Assembly: GCF_900187975.1 (NCBI RefSeq) | Contig: NZ_FZPC01000012.1 | Coordinates: 124,001-188,000, forward strand | DNA from: Pseudomonas delhiensis | Lineage (GTDB): Bacteria; Pseudomonadota; Gammaproteobacteria; Pseudomonadales; Pseudomonadaceae | Direction of reading: 5' to 3' | Length of the DNA stretch: 64,000 nucleotides | In this document: one piece after another, positions 25,587 through 34,051 of the stretch | How the letters are laid out: the number at the start of each line of letters is the position of its first letter | Numbering within the stretch: position 1 is the first letter of the stretch | Notes under the pieces: model-generated | What the model was told of the DNA's origin: nothing | The model's input: the letters and a program-made list of their open reading frames with translations, nothing else | Database searches by the model: none | Position numbers and translations under genes: made by a program

Positions 25587-27556
25587 GGGGCGAGCTCCTG
25601 TTTGGCCGGCTTGCGCGCCGGGTCGAAGGGCGCGGCGAGGAAGCCGCGCAGGTCGAGGGTCGGCGCATCGCCGGCGCCCAGTCGGTGGTCGATGACCAGG
25701 GCGCTGGCACTGCCCAGGCCCTGGCCCAGGCGGGCGAAATACCGTTCCAGCAGGAACGACTGGCCGGCGTCCTGCCAGGCCTTGCGCTCGGCGCCGAAGC
25801 GCAGGTCGGCGGCCCGGGCCGCGGCCAGCGTCTCGCGGGCGTCGGCGTTGGCCTTGTCCACCGCCTGGCTGGCGGCCAGGCGGGCCTCGTTGCCCTGTTC
25901 GGCGGCCTTGCCGCGCTCGCGGGAGATCAATGCCTGGGCGGTGATCTGGGCCGCCTGCACGCCGTGGTAGGCATTCGCCGCACCGGCCGGCGGGTGGATG
26001 GCCTCGACCACGGTGGCGAGGATTTCCACGCCGCTGTGCAGGTCGTCGAGGTCGGCCTGCACGGCCTTGCCGATGTCCTGCGCCAGGGCCTCGCGCTGGC
26101 CGCCGAGGACGCTGTCCAGGGTGCGCGAGGCGAAGTCGTGGACCAGCACGCGGCTGGCCGTGCTGCGGATCAGCGCCGGCACGTCGGCGCTGTTGTAGGT
26201 GGCGGCCAGGGCCGCGGCATCGCTCAGGCCGATGCGGTAGACGAAGCGCACGTCCATGTTGACCACCTGGAAGCTCTGCTTGCCGTCGGCGGCGCTGGCG
26301 ATCACCTGGGATTTCTCGCTGCGGTGGGAAGCGTCCCACAGGCGGTTGGCGCTGTCCGGCGCGGGGCCCTCGGCCGGGCCCGGCGGGTCGGCGGTGGCGG
26401 AATCGCCGGAAGTGGCCAGTTCGTGGATGACGCCGTTCTCCACCGCGATCACCCGCCCGAACGGCCAGGGCAGCCCGGCATGCAGGCCCGGCTGCAGCAC
26501 CGCCTCGGGCTTGCCGAAGCGCTCGTAGACGCCGCGGCCGTCCAGGGGCACCTCGTGGATGCCGCTGAGCAGCCAGCCCACCAGCGCCACCAGCGCGGCC
26601 ACCGGCAGGAAGGCGCGGCGCATGAAGGCGAACGCCCAGACCTGGCGCAGGTCGATGCCGAAGCGCTGCTGCAATTCGTCCTGCAGGAACTGCAGCGGCC
26701 GCGGCGGCCAGTGCAGTTGCCCGGCCACCAGGCTACGGGCGACCAGGCGCGGCTCCTCGCGCCCGCGCTGCGGCAGGAAGGCGGAAAACACCGCGCGCGC
26801 CAGCAGCTCCACGGCCACCGCGGCGGGCAGCAGGCCGAGCAATACCAGCAGGCGCACCGGCCAGAGGTTGTCGGCGCTGGCGAACAGCAGGCCGGGCAGC
26901 GACAGCAGTTGCACGGCGATGACCAGCCGCAGCAGCGGCGCCAGGGCGGCGGCCTCCGGCCACTGGGCCGCGGTGCTGGCGGCAAGGTGGCGCTCCAGCA
27001 CCAGCAGGCCGAAGGCGCCCAGCAACAGCAGGCCGGCGCCGACATAGGCCGCCTGGCCGAGGTCGGCGCCCGGCAGCGCCAGGTTCCAGCCGGCGCGGAC
27101 CACCAGCAGCGCGGCGACGGCGAGCCCCGCCAGCCAGAGCGCGCCGGGGCCGACGCGCAGCAACAGCCCGCGGATGCCACGGCCGATGCTGTCGAGGAAG
27201 CGGTCATAGGCGCTCAGCGCCTCGGGCGGCAGCGCCTCCTGCGCCGCCTCGCGCCCGCCGAACCAGCGCAGCCCCGGCTCCTGCCCCAGCGCCCGCGCCC
27301 GCCAGGCGTCCACGCGCCAGGCCGACTGCGCCGCCGCGGCCAGCAGCAGCAAGGCCGCGGCGTTGTTGCACAGCAATGGCAGCCAGGGCGAACGGGCAGC
27401 GAACAGGCCGATGAGGATCGCCAGGAGGAACAGCAGCCCGGCCAGCACGGCGCTGCCCAGGGCCAGGGCGAACAGGCGCCGGGCATGCACCGCGGCCTGC
27501 TGGAAGCGCGGCAGCGCCTGCAGGTCCTCACCCGCGGTGTCCAGGTCGACTCGCAT
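25583..27556 (-). CDS. Polytopic SPFH/HflK-like protein, first gene of hmtA operon
   Basis: 657 residues. ATG 27556 has GGAG 5 nt upstream; a GTG directly before it is less likely. The N-terminal half contains about six to eight hydrophobic segments (residues about 30-270), then a single helix near 315 and an SPFH domain (GRGVYERFGKPEAVLQPGLHAGLPWPFG, about 335-362). A coiled coil follows (SRERGKAAEQGNEARLAASQA). HflK proteins normally have one helix, so the polytopic half is an added module. It leads the operon behind the candidate Zur box. Confidence 0.83.
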   Translation of the reverse strand: MRVDLDTAGEDLQALPRFQQAAVHARRLFALALGSAVLAGLLFLLAILIGLFAARSPWLPLLCNNAAALLLLAAAAQSAWRVDAWRARALGQEPGLRWFGGREAAQEALPPEALSAYDRFLDSIGRGIRGLLLRVGPGALWLAGLAVAALLVVRAGWNLALPGADLGQAAYVGAGLLLLGAFGLLVLERHLAASTAAQWPEAAALAPLLRLVIAVQLLSLPGLLFASADNLWPVRLLVLLGLLPAAVAVELLARAVFSAFLPQRGREEPRLVARSLVAGQLHWPPRPLQFLQDELQQRFGIDLRQVWAFAFMRRAFLPVAALVALVGWLLSGIHEVPLDGRGVYERFGKPEAVLQPGLHAGLPWPFGRVIAVENGVIHELATSGDSATADPPGPAEGPAPDSANRLWDASHRSEKSQVIASAADGKQSFQVVNMDVRFVYRIGLSDAAALAATYNSADVPALIRSTASRVLVHDFASRTLDSVLGGQREALAQDIGKAVQADLDDLHSGVEILATVVEAIHPPAGAANAYHGVQAAQITAQALISRERGKAAEQGNEARLAASQAVDKANADARETLAAARAADLRFGAERKAWQDAGQSFLLERYFARLGQGLGSASALVIDHRLGAGDAPTLDLRGFLAAPFDPARKPAKQELAP

Positions 27557-27614
27557 CACAACTCCAGAGGCGGCCAGGGGGCCTGCCGGTACATCGGCGC
27601 GCAGGGAAACAAAA

Positions 27615-27629
27615 TGTAACCTTATAACA
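27615..27629 (-). promoter_or_regulatory. Candidate Zur operator of the hmtA operon
   Basis: TGTTATAAGGTTACA on the minus strand is an imperfect palindrome resembling the Zur-type core TGTTATAnTATAACA (left half identical, right half 4 of 7). It is centred about 65 bp before the first operon gene, and TATAAG inside it could serve as the -10 box, so binding would block transcription when zinc is plentiful. Confidence 0.5.
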
Positions 27630-27683
27630 GTCGGGGTGAAATTCTCGTCGAGACTCGGCGCAAAGAAAAGCCGCGCCCGCGAT

Positions 27684-27713
27684 TTGCCGCGCGGCCCCGC
27701 AGCGTTCTATCTT
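27684..27713 (+). promoter_or_regulatory. Possible sigma-70 promoter of dcyD
   Basis: TTGCCG (27684-27689) and TATCTT (27708-27713) are spaced 18 nt, about 33 nt before the dcyD ATG. Confidence 0.4.
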
Positions 27714-27745
27714 GGCGAACCGTTCAAGTACCGCCGAGGTCCCCG

Positions 27746-28744
27746 ATGAGCTCCCTGCGCGAATCCCTCGCCCGCTTCCCCCGCCTCGACCTGGTCGGCG
27801 CCCCTACCCCGCTGGACAAGCTGGAACGGCTGTCGGCGCGGCTGGGGCGGGAGATCTTCGTCAAGCGCGACGATCTCACCCCGCTGGCCATGGGCGGCAA
27901 CAAGGTGCGCAAGCTGGAGTTCCTAGCCGCCGATGCGCTGGCCGCCGGCGCCGACGTGCTGGTCACCGCCGGCGCCATCCAGTCCAACCACGTGCGCCAG
28001 ACCGCGGCGCTGACCGCGCGCCTGGGCCTGGGCTGCCTGGCCCTGCTGGAAAACCCCATCGGCACCGCCGACGCCAATTACCTGGGCAACGGCAACCGCC
28101 TGCTGCTCGACCTGTTCGGCGCCCAGGTGGAAGCGGTCGCCAACCTCGACGACGCCGACGCCCTGCTGGAGCAGGCCTGCGAGCGCCTGCGCGCCCAGGG
28201 GCGCAAGCCCTACCTGGTGCCCATCGGCGGTTCCAATGCCCTCGGCGCCCTGGGCTACGTGCGCGCCGGCCTGGAACTGGCCGGGCAGGTGCGCGCCAGC
28301 GGCCGCCACTTCGCCGCCGTGGTGCTCGCCTCCGGCAGCGCCGGCACCCACGCCGGGATGGCCCTGGCGCTGGCCGAGGCACTGCCGGAAACCCCGGTGA
28401 TCGGCGTCACCGTCTCGCGCCCCGACGCCGCCCAGCGGCCCAAGGTGGAAGGCCTGGCGCAACGCACCGCGGACCTGCTCGGCCGGCCGCTGGCGGCGCA
28501 TTGCGCCGTGCACCTGTGGGACGCCTACTTCGGCCCGCGCTATGGCGAGCCCAACGCCGGCACCCTGGACGCGCTGCGCCTGCTCGCCGCGACCGAGGGC
28601 CTGCTGCTCGACCCCGTCTACACCGGCAAGGCCATGGCCGGCCTGCTCGACGGCGTGGCCAAGGGCCGCTTCGCCGACGGCCCGCTGCTGTTCCTGCACA
28701 CCGGCGGCGCCCCGGCGCTGTTCGCCTACCCGGCGTTCCTGTGA
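27746..28744 (+). CDS. dcyD: D-cysteine desulfhydrase
   Basis: 332 residues, fold-type-II PLP enzyme of the ACC-deaminase / D-cysteine desulfhydrase family. It breaks D-cysteine to pyruvate, ammonia and sulfide. The PLP Lys is Lys53 in [12 protein letters not shown], and [10 protein letters not shown] and [10 protein letters not shown] bind substrate and phosphate. GAGG lies 6 nt before the ATG. The following three genes are a cystine/cysteine ABC transporter, the same association as E. coli fliY-dcyD-yecSC, which separates this gene from true ACC deaminases. Confidence 0.88.
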   Translation: MSSLRESLARFPRLDLVGAPTPLDKLERLSARLGREIFVKRDDLTPLAMGGNKVRKLEFLAADALAAGADVLVTAGAIQSNHVRQTAALTARLGLGCLALLENPIGTADANYLGNGNRLLLDLFGAQVEAVANLDDADALLEQACERLRAQGRKPYLVPIGGSNALGALGYVRAGLELAGQVRASGRHFAAVVLASGSAGTHAGMALALAEALPETPVIGVTVSRPDAAQRPKVEGLAQRTADLLGRPLAAHCAVHLWDAYFGPRYGEPNAGTLDALRLLAATEGLLLDPVYTGKAMAGLLDGVAKGRFADGPLLFLHTGGAPALFAYPAFL

Positions 28745-28756
28745 ATTCACACGAGT

Positions 28757-28800
28757 CATATAAGTAAGAAATTTTATTATTTTATTGCATAACCATTGAC
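28757..28800 (+). promoter_or_regulatory. AT-rich region upstream of tcyJ
   Basis: The 112-nt gap after dcyD contains a strongly AT-rich block (ATATAAGTAAGAAATTTTAT and onward), unlike the surrounding GC-rich DNA. It is probably a promoter/operator, and CysB would be the expected sulfur regulator; no exact CysB consensus is claimed. Confidence 0.35.
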
Positions 28801-28856
28801 CCCCTATGGTCCCACGGCCTACTAACCTGCTTGAAACACCAAGAACGAGGGCAACC

Positions 28857-29660
28857 ATGAACTTCTCCATCCTGCGACGCGGTTTCATCTTCGCCGGCCT
28901 GACCCTGGCCCTCGGCGCCAGCTTCCTCGGCCAGCAGGCCTCGGCCGAGGAGGACCTGCTCAAACAGATCCAGGCCAACGGCGCGATCAAGGTCGGCCTG
29001 GAAGGCACCTACCCGCCCTTCAGCTTCGTCGACGAGAGCGGCAAGCTGTCCGGCTTCGAGGTGGACTTCGCCGAGCTGCTGGCCAAGGAGCTGGGGGTGA
29101 AGGCCAAGCTCCAGCCGACCAAGTGGGATGGCATCCTCGCCGCCCTCGAATCCAAGCGCCTGGACGTGGTGATCAACCAGGTGACCATCTCCGAGGAGCG
29201 CAAGAAGAAGTACGACTTCTCCGAGCCCTACACCGTCTCGGGCATCCAGGCCCTGGTGCGCAAGGGCGACGAAAGCAAGTACGACAAGCCCGAGAAGCTC
29301 GCCGGGGTGAAGGTCGGCGTGGGCCTGGGCACCAACTACGAGCAGTGGCTGAAGCAGAACGTGCCGCAGGCCGACGTGCGCACCTACGAGGACGACCCGA
29401 CCAAGTTCCAGGACCTGCGCAGCGGGCGCATCGACGTGATCCTGGTGGACCGCCTGGCGGCCTTCGACATGGTCAACAAGACCAAGGGCGCCATGGCCCT
29501 GACCGGCGCCCCCTTCGCCCGCCAGGAAGCCGGCATCGCCCTGCGCAAGGGCAACCCCGAGCTGCTCGGCGCGCTGAACAGGGCCATCGAGAAGTTCAAG
29601 GCCGACGGTTCGCTGAAGCAACTCTCGGAGAAGTGGTTCCAGGCTGACGTGACCCAATGA
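28857..29660 (+). CDS. tcyJ: Cystine/cysteine ABC transporter substrate-binding protein
   Basis: 267 residues. A signal peptide ends ...GQQASA before E-E-D (about residue 24). The mature protein is a family-3 solute-binding protein: GAIKVGLEGTYPPFSFVDESGKLSGFEVDFAELLAKELG, then EERKKKYDFSEPY and DLRSGRIDVILVDRLAAF. It is FliY/TcyJ-like and should bind L-cystine or related sulfur amino acids in the periplasm. ATG 28857 follows AACGAGGG; an upstream in-frame ATG at 28806 would disrupt the signal peptide. The stop overlaps the permease start (ATGA). Confidence 0.88.
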   Translation: MNFSILRRGFIFAGLTLALGASFLGQQASAEEDLLKQIQANGAIKVGLEGTYPPFSFVDESGKLSGFEVDFAELLAKELGVKAKLQPTKWDGILAALESKRLDVVINQVTISEERKKKYDFSEPYTVSGIQALVRKGDESKYDKPEKLAGVKVGVGLGTNYEQWLKQNVPQADVRTYEDDPTKFQDLRSGRIDVILVDRLAAFDMVNKTKGAMALTGAPFARQEAGIALRKGNPELLGALNRAIEKFKADGSLKQLSEKWFQADVTQ

Positions 29661-30331
29661 TCGACGAAAGCCTGCAGCTCGCGCTGGATTCCGCGCCCTT
29701 CCTGCTCAAGGGCGCGGTCTTCACGGTAGTCCTGAGCGTCGGCGGCATGTTCTTCGGGCTGCTGCTGGGGTTCGTCCTCGCCCTGGCGCGCCTTTACGGC
29801 CATGCCGTGTTCAGCTGGCTCGCGCGCATCTACGTGTCCTTCTTCCGCGGCACGCCGCTGCTGGTGCAGCTGTTCATGATCTACTACGGCCTGCCGCAGC
29901 TGGGCCTGGAGCTGGACCCGCTGCCGGCGGCGCTGATCGGCTTCTCGCTGAACATGGCCGCCTACGTCTGCGAGATCCTCCGCGCGGCCATCGGCTCCAT
30001 CGACCGCGGCCAGTGGGAGGCGGCCTCCAGCATCGGCATGACCCGCGCCCAGACGCTGCGCCGGGTGGTGCTGCCGCAGGCCGCGCGCACCGCCCTGCCG
30101 CCGCTGGGCAACAGCTTCATCTCGCTGGTCAAGGACACCGCCCTGGCCGCCACCATCCAGGTGCCGGAGCTGTTCCGCCAGGCGCAGCTGATCACCGCGC
30201 GGACCTTCGAGGTGTTCACCATGTACCTCACCGCGGCGCTCATCTACTGGGTGCTCGCCAGCGTCCTGGCGCACCTGCAGAACCGCCTGGAAGCGCGGGT
30301 CAACCGCCATGACCAGGAGCACGAGGCATGA
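29657..30331 (+). CDS. tcyL: Cystine/cysteine ABC transporter permease
   Basis: 224 residues with about five membrane helices. SFFRGTPLLVQLFMIYYGLP is typical of His/Glu/Gln/Arg-type permeases, and EAASSIGM...LPQA is the cytoplasmic EAA loop that docks the ATPase. It is YecS/TcyL-like by gene order. ATGA overlaps connect it with tcyJ and tcyN. Confidence 0.88.
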   Translation: MIDESLQLALDSAPFLLKGAVFTVVLSVGGMFFGLLLGFVLALARLYGHAVFSWLARIYVSFFRGTPLLVQLFMIYYGLPQLGLELDPLPAALIGFSLNMAAYVCEILRAAIGSIDRGQWEAASSIGMTRAQTLRRVVLPQAARTALPPLGNSFISLVKDTALAATIQVPELFRQAQLITARTFEVFTMYLTAALIYWVLASVLAHLQNRLEARVNRHDQEHEA

Positions 30332-31092
30332 TCGAGGTACGCAAGCTCACCAAGCGGTTCCGCGGCCAGGAGGTGCTCAAGGGCATCGACCTCTCGGTCG
30401 CGGCCGGCGAGGTGGTGGCGATCATCGGCCCCAGCGGCTCGGGCAAGACCACCCTGCTGCGCTGCCTGAACCTGCTGGAGATCCCCAACGGCGGGACCAT
30501 CCGTGTCGGCGACATCGAGATCGACGCCTCGCGCCCGCTCAAGCCGCAGCAGGGGCTGATCCGCAAGCTGCGTCAGCACGTCGGCTTCGTGTTCCAGAAC
30601 TTCAACCTGTTCCCCCACCGCACCGCGCTGGAGAACGTCATCGAAGGCCCGGTGATCGTCAAGAAGGAGCCCCGCGAGAGCGCCGTGCAGCGCGCCCGCC
30701 AGTTGCTGGCCAAGGTCGGCCTGGCCGGCAAGGAGGATGCCTATCCCAAGCGTCTCTCCGGTGGCCAGCAGCAACGCGTGGCCATCGCCCGGGCCCTGGC
30801 CATGCAGCCGGACGTGATCCTCTTCGACGAACCCACCTCGGCGCTGGACCCGGAACTGGTGGGCGAAGTGCTGGCGACCATTCGCGGCCTGGCCCAGGAA
30901 AAGCGCACCATGGTCATCGTCACCCACGAGATGAGCTTCGCCCGCGACGTCGCCAACCGGGCGATCTTCATCGACAAGGGGGTGATCGTCGAACAGGGCG
31001 ACGCCAAGGCGCTGTTCGCCCAGCCCCGCGAGGAACGCACCCGGCAATTCCTCAGCAAGTTCCTCAACCCCGAGCAGAGCCGCCCCGAATAG
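30328..31092 (+). CDS. tcyN: Cystine/cysteine ABC transporter ATP-binding protein
   Basis: 254 residues. Walker A is GPSGSGKTTLL (about residues 35-45), the signature RLSGGQQQRVAIARAL, Walker B ILFDEPTSALDPE and the switch THEMSFARD. It is YecC/TcyN-like and completes the cystine importer. The start overlaps the permease stop. Together with dcyD the module should scavenge cystine or D-cysteine and release sulfide. Confidence 0.9.
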   Translation: MIEVRKLTKRFRGQEVLKGIDLSVAAGEVVAIIGPSGSGKTTLLRCLNLLEIPNGGTIRVGDIEIDASRPLKPQQGLIRKLRQHVGFVFQNFNLFPHRTALENVIEGPVIVKKEPRESAVQRARQLLAKVGLAGKEDAYPKRLSGGQQQRVAIARALAMQPDVILFDEPTSALDPELVGEVLATIRGLAQEKRTMVIVTHEMSFARDVANRAIFIDKGVIVEQGDAKALFAQPREERTRQFLSKFLNPEQSRPE

Positions 31093-31176
31093 ATCAAATT
31101 ATTCGATATCAACGCTCGGATATTTGCGCTTTTTTATCGATACGATCGGGATCAACATAGTCTCCATGAACCGCGC

Positions 31177-31198
31177 AGGCCGGCCACTCCGCCGGCCT
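31177..31198. other. Hairpin in the pirin leader
   Basis: AGGCCGGC and GCCGGCCT form an 8-bp stem with a 6-nt loop, ending 23 nt before the pirin ATG and just ahead of its ribosome site. There is no T-run, so it may be a leader structure or a weak end of the tcy transcript. Confidence 0.5.
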
Positions 31199-31221
31199 TG
31201 CGCCCCAAGAGGACTGATCCC

Positions 31222-31920
31222 ATGATCGAACGCAGACCCTTCGACCAGCTCGGCGGCGCCCACCACGGCTGGCTCAACGCCAAGCACCACTTCTCCTTCG
31301 CCGAGTACTACGACCCCGAGCGCATGAGCTGGGGCAACCTGCGCGTCTGGAACGACGACGAGATCGACCCGGGCACCGGCTTCCCGCCGCATCCGCACCG
31401 CGAGATGGAAATCATCACCTACGTGCGCCAGGGTGCGATCACCCACCAGGACAGCCTGGGCAACAAGGGCCGCACCGAGGCGGGCGACGTGCAGGTGATG
31501 AGCGCCGGCAGCGGCATCGTCCACTCCGAGTACAACCTGGAAAAGGACGTGACCAGGATCTTCCAGATCTGGATCCTGCCGACGCAACGCGGCGGCACGC
31601 CGTCCTGGGGCGCCAAGCCGTTCCCCAAAGGCGACCGCGCCGGCCGCTTCGTGACCCTCGCCAGCGGCTTCGAGAGCGACGAGGACGCCCTGCGCATCCG
31701 CGCCGACGGCCGCCTGGTGGCAGCCACCCTGAAGGCCGGGCAAAGCGCCGAGTACCCCCTGGGCGCCGACCGCCGCGCCTACCTGGTGCCGGCGACCGGC
31801 AAGGTGGAAGTCAACGGCGTGCCCCTCGCCGCCCGCGACGGGGCCGCCATCGCTGAGGAAGCGATGGTGAAGGTGACGGCGCTGGAGGACAGCGAGGTGA
31901 TTCTGGTGGATGTTGCCTGA
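31222..31920 (+). CDS. Pirin-family bicupin (YhhW-like)
   Basis: 232 residues of the bicupin pirin family. The metal-binding cupin pattern is in FPPHPHREMEIITYV (two His and one Glu) with a further His in SGIVHSEYN. E. coli YhhW shows quercetin 2,3-dioxygenase activity; other pirins have redox or regulatory roles, so the physiological function is open. ATG 31222 has AAGAGGA upstream. It stands alone between the tcy operon and a strong bidirectional terminator. Confidence 0.9.
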   Translation: MIERRPFDQLGGAHHGWLNAKHHFSFAEYYDPERMSWGNLRVWNDDEIDPGTGFPPHPHREMEIITYVRQGAITHQDSLGNKGRTEAGDVQVMSAGSGIVHSEYNLEKDVTRIFQIWILPTQRGGTPSWGAKPFPKGDRAGRFVTLASGFESDEDALRIRADGRLVAATLKAGQSAEYPLGADRRAYLVPATGKVEVNGVPLAARDGAAIAEEAMVKVTALEDSEVILVDVA

Positions 31921-31936
31921 GGGCCGTGGCGAAACG

Positions 31937-31965
31937 AAAAAGGGCACGCTTTGCGTGCCCTTTTT
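31937..31965. terminator. Bidirectional Rho-independent terminator
   Basis: GGGCACGC and GCGTGCCC pair around TTT and are flanked by A5 and T5, a perfect 13-bp inverted repeat. It serves pirin on the plus strand and tRNA-Ala on the minus strand. Confidence 0.95.
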
Positions 31966-31973
31966 CATTCGTC

Positions 31974-32049
<76 letters not shown>

Positions 32050-32060
32050 GAGGTAGGCAG

Positions 32061-32089
32061 AATCTAGCCCAGCCGGCGGCGCCAGGCAA
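32061..32089 (-). promoter_or_regulatory. tRNA-Ala promoter
   Basis: On the minus strand TTGCCT (32084-32089) and TAGATT (32061-32066) are separated by exactly 17 nt, with TAGATT 11 nt before the tRNA. Confidence 0.65.
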
Positions 32090-32105
32090 TGCCCCGCGCG
32101 GGTGC

Positions 32106-32768
32106 TCAGCGCTTGCGGCACAGCCCCATGCCGTCGCCCAGCGGCAGCAGGGAATAATCCACGCGCTCATCCGTTTTCAGCGCCAGGTTCAGTTGCTGGA
32201 TGGCGCGGGTGTCGGCGCTTTGCGGGTTGGCTTCGAGCACCCGGCCGCTCCACAGCACGTTGTCGAAGATCGCCAGGCCGCCCTGGCGCAGCAGCGCCAG
32301 GGCGTGTTCCAGGTAGCGCGGGTAGTTGGCCTTGTCGGCGTCGATGAAGGCGATGTCGAAGCTGCCCGCCTGCCCTGCCTTTTCCAGGCCGGCCAGGGTG
32401 TCCAGCGCCGGGCCCAGGCGCAGTTCGATGCGGCTTTCGACGCCGGCGTCGCGCCAGTACGACTGCGCCGTGGCGTTGTAGTCGCCGGGCAGGTCGCAGC
32501 AGAGGATGTGGCCGTCTTCCGGCAGGGCCTCGGCCATGCACAGGGCGCTGTAGCCGGTGAAGGTACCCACTTCGAGGATGCGCCGGGCGCCGGTCAGCTT
32601 CACCAGCAGGGCGAGGAACTGGCCCTGCTCGGGGGCGATCTGCCAGCGTGCCGTGGGCAGGGCGGCGGTTTCCTCGCGCAGGTGCGCCTTCAGCGGCGTG
32701 TCGCGCAGGGAGGTGTCCAGCAGGTATTGATAGAGCGCGTCGTCGAGGTTGAGCGTACGGGTGGTCAT
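32106..32768 (-). CDS. Class I SAM-dependent O-methyltransferase
   Basis: 220 residues, close to catechol/caffeoyl-CoA-type O-methyltransferases (Methyltransf_3). ILEVGTFTGYSALCMAEAL binds SAM, FIDADKANYPRYLEHA holds the metal-ligand Asp/Lys set, and GGLAIFDNVLWSGRV carries the second Asp-Asn metal pair. The substrate is unknown, probably a small catechol-like compound. It precedes tRNA-Ala on the same strand without a clear terminator between them. Confidence 0.9.
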   Translation of the reverse strand: MTTRTLNLDDALYQYLLDTSLRDTPLKAHLREETAALPTARWQIAPEQGQFLALLVKLTGARRILEVGTFTGYSALCMAEALPEDGHILCCDLPGDYNATAQSYWRDAGVESRIELRLGPALDTLAGLEKAGQAGSFDIAFIDADKANYPRYLEHALALLRQGGLAIFDNVLWSGRVLEANPQSADTRAIQQLNLALKTDERVDYSLLPLGDGMGLCRKR

Positions 32769-32783
32769 GGGCCCTCCTGGAGA

Positions 32784-33317
32784 TCAGGGATGGAGGGCGA
32801 GGCTCTGTACCGCGAGGACGCGCTTGGCTTCCAGGAAGGCCCGCTGCCAGTAGGGGCTGTCGAGGCTGTCCAGGCGTACGGTCCCGCCCGTTCTGGGCGC
32901 ATGCACGAAGCGCCCCTCGCCGACATAGATACCCGCATGGCTGACGTTGCGTCCACCGTTGGTGGCGAAGAACACCAGGTCGCCGCTCTGCAGGCCCTCG
33001 CGGCCGACCACGGGGGCACGCATGCCGATCATCTCGCGGGTGGAGCGCGGCAGCTGCAGGCCGGTGGCGTCGCGGTAGACGTAGCCGATCAGGCCACTGC
33101 AGTCGAAACCGCCGTCAGGGGTATTGCCGCCCCAGCGATAGGGTGTGCCCACCAGGCCGATGGCGCGGATCAGCACGTCGTCCGCGGCCCGGGAATCGCC
33201 GCCGAAGTTGTTCGAGGGGGCGTAGACCACCGGTGGCGGCGCAGGCGGCGTATGGCTGGCGCAGGCGGCCAGCAGCGAGATGCAGGCGAGAGAGAGGATA
33301 CGAAGGGAGGTATGCAT
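32784..33317 (-). CDS. NlpC/P60 peptidoglycan endopeptidase lipoprotein (copy 1)
   Basis: 177 residues. The signal peptide has lipobox LLAAC at about residue 19. The NlpC/P60 domain has the catalytic Cys in GGFDCSGLIGYVY, the His in NVSHAGIYVGEGRFVHAP, and STREMIGM. It is MepS/Spr-like and should cut D,D- or gamma-type crosslinks in peptidoglycan. A homologous second gene lies directly upstream; PAO1 has the pair PA1198/PA1199, reported as CtpA protease substrates as I recall. A perfect hairpin ends one base before ATG 33317. Confidence 0.9.
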   Translation of the reverse strand: MHTSLRILSLACISLLAACASHTPPAPPPVVYAPSNNFGGDSRAADDVLIRAIGLVGTPYRWGGNTPDGGFDCSGLIGYVYRDATGLQLPRSTREMIGMRAPVVGREGLQSGDLVFFATNGGRNVSHAGIYVGEGRFVHAPRTGGTVRLDSLDSPYWQRAFLEAKRVLAVQSLALHP

Positions 33318-33350
33318 GTGATGGCATCCCCGTTTCAGGAATGCCATCAC
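33318..33350 (-). promoter_or_regulatory. Perfect hairpin abutting the start codon
   Basis: GTGATGGCAT (33318-33327) and ATGCCATCAC (33341-33350) form a 10-bp stem around a 13-nt loop. On the minus strand the loop contains GGGG, the only ribosome-site-like sequence, and the stem ends right at ATG 33317. This may control translation of NlpC copy 1. Start codons at 33347/33350 are less likely because they lack a ribosome site. Confidence 0.55.
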
Positions 33351-33396
33351 TTTGCACCGTCAAATGGTTAAGCGCAATACTTAAAGTAAAACTTTA

Positions 33397-33411
33397 AGAT
33401 TAGCGCGTTAC
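33397..33411. promoter_or_regulatory. ATTAGCGCG element upstream of NlpC copy 1
   Basis: GATTAGCGCGTTAC shares ATTAGCGCG-TA with the perfect palindrome at 34052. It overlaps the stop of NlpC copy 2 and lies about 80 bp before copy 1. A 7-bp AT-rich inverted repeat (CTTAAAG/CTTTAAG, 33380-33398) touches it. Confidence 0.4.
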
Positions 33412-34026
33412 CGTTTGCTGCGCCTGGTAACCCGGCTCCAGGACGCGCTTGGCTTCCATGTAGCTCAGGCGCCAGTAGCTGTCGTCCAGGTTGTCCACCC
33501 GTACACCACCGCCACGGCGGCTGGCGGAGTGGATGAACTGGCCATCGCCGATGTAGATGCCGGCGTGGCTCACGCGCCCGCGACCACGGTTGTTGAAGAA
33601 GATCAGGTCGCCCGGTTGCAGGTCTTCCTTGGAGACCAGCGGGACGTCCATGGTGATCATCTCGCGCGTGGAACGCGGAAGCTTGATTCCAGCCTCTTCG
33701 CGGAACAGATAGCCGACGAAGCCGCTGCAATCGAAACCGGTTTTCTCCGAACGGCCCCCGAAGCGATACGGCGTGCCGATCAGTTCGAATGCGCGATCCA
33801 GAATACTGGAAACCCGCCCTGACGGGTTCCCGTTATCATTTCCTGCCCCCTCGTCTTCTACATCCGCCAGCGTTGCCTGATGGTGGTCAATCTGAGCCCA
33901 GCTGCGGGTGGCCTGCTCTACGGCGACCTGCTGTTGACCCGGCTGGGACTCCGGCGAATGGCTGGCGCAAGCGGCCAGCAGCAAGACGAAACTCATGGGC
34001 ACGAGGGGTGCGAAGCGTCTAAGCAT
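33400..34026 (-). CDS. NlpC/P60 peptidoglycan endopeptidase lipoprotein (copy 2)
   Basis: 208 residues starting MLRRFAPLVP. Lipobox LLAAC, then a linker of about 50 residues rich in Gln/Asp/Glu, then the NlpC/P60 domain with catalytic Cys in TGFDCSGFVGYLF and His in RVSHAGIYIGDGQFIHSA. It is a paralogue of the gene downstream (both share LPRSTREMI and EAKRVL). A GTG six bases upstream is an alternative start. Expected role is hydrolysis of peptidoglycan crosslinks at the outer-membrane side. Confidence 0.9.
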   Translation of the reverse strand: MLRRFAPLVPMSFVLLLAACASHSPESQPGQQQVAVEQATRSWAQIDHHQATLADVEDEGAGNDNGNPSGRVSSILDRAFELIGTPYRFGGRSEKTGFDCSGFVGYLFREEAGIKLPRSTREMITMDVPLVSKEDLQPGDLIFFNNRGRGRVSHAGIYIGDGQFIHSASRRGGGVRVDNLDDSYWRLSYMEAKRVLEPGYQAQQTVTR

Positions 34027-34051
34027 GGGCACGACCGTGTCTCATTAGTTC

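Noticed and set aside
27746-28744. 1-aminocyclopropane-1-carboxylate deaminase
   Set aside because: Same protein family, but the downstream cystine transporter genes reproduce the dcyD neighbourhood, so D-cysteine desulfhydrase is preferred.
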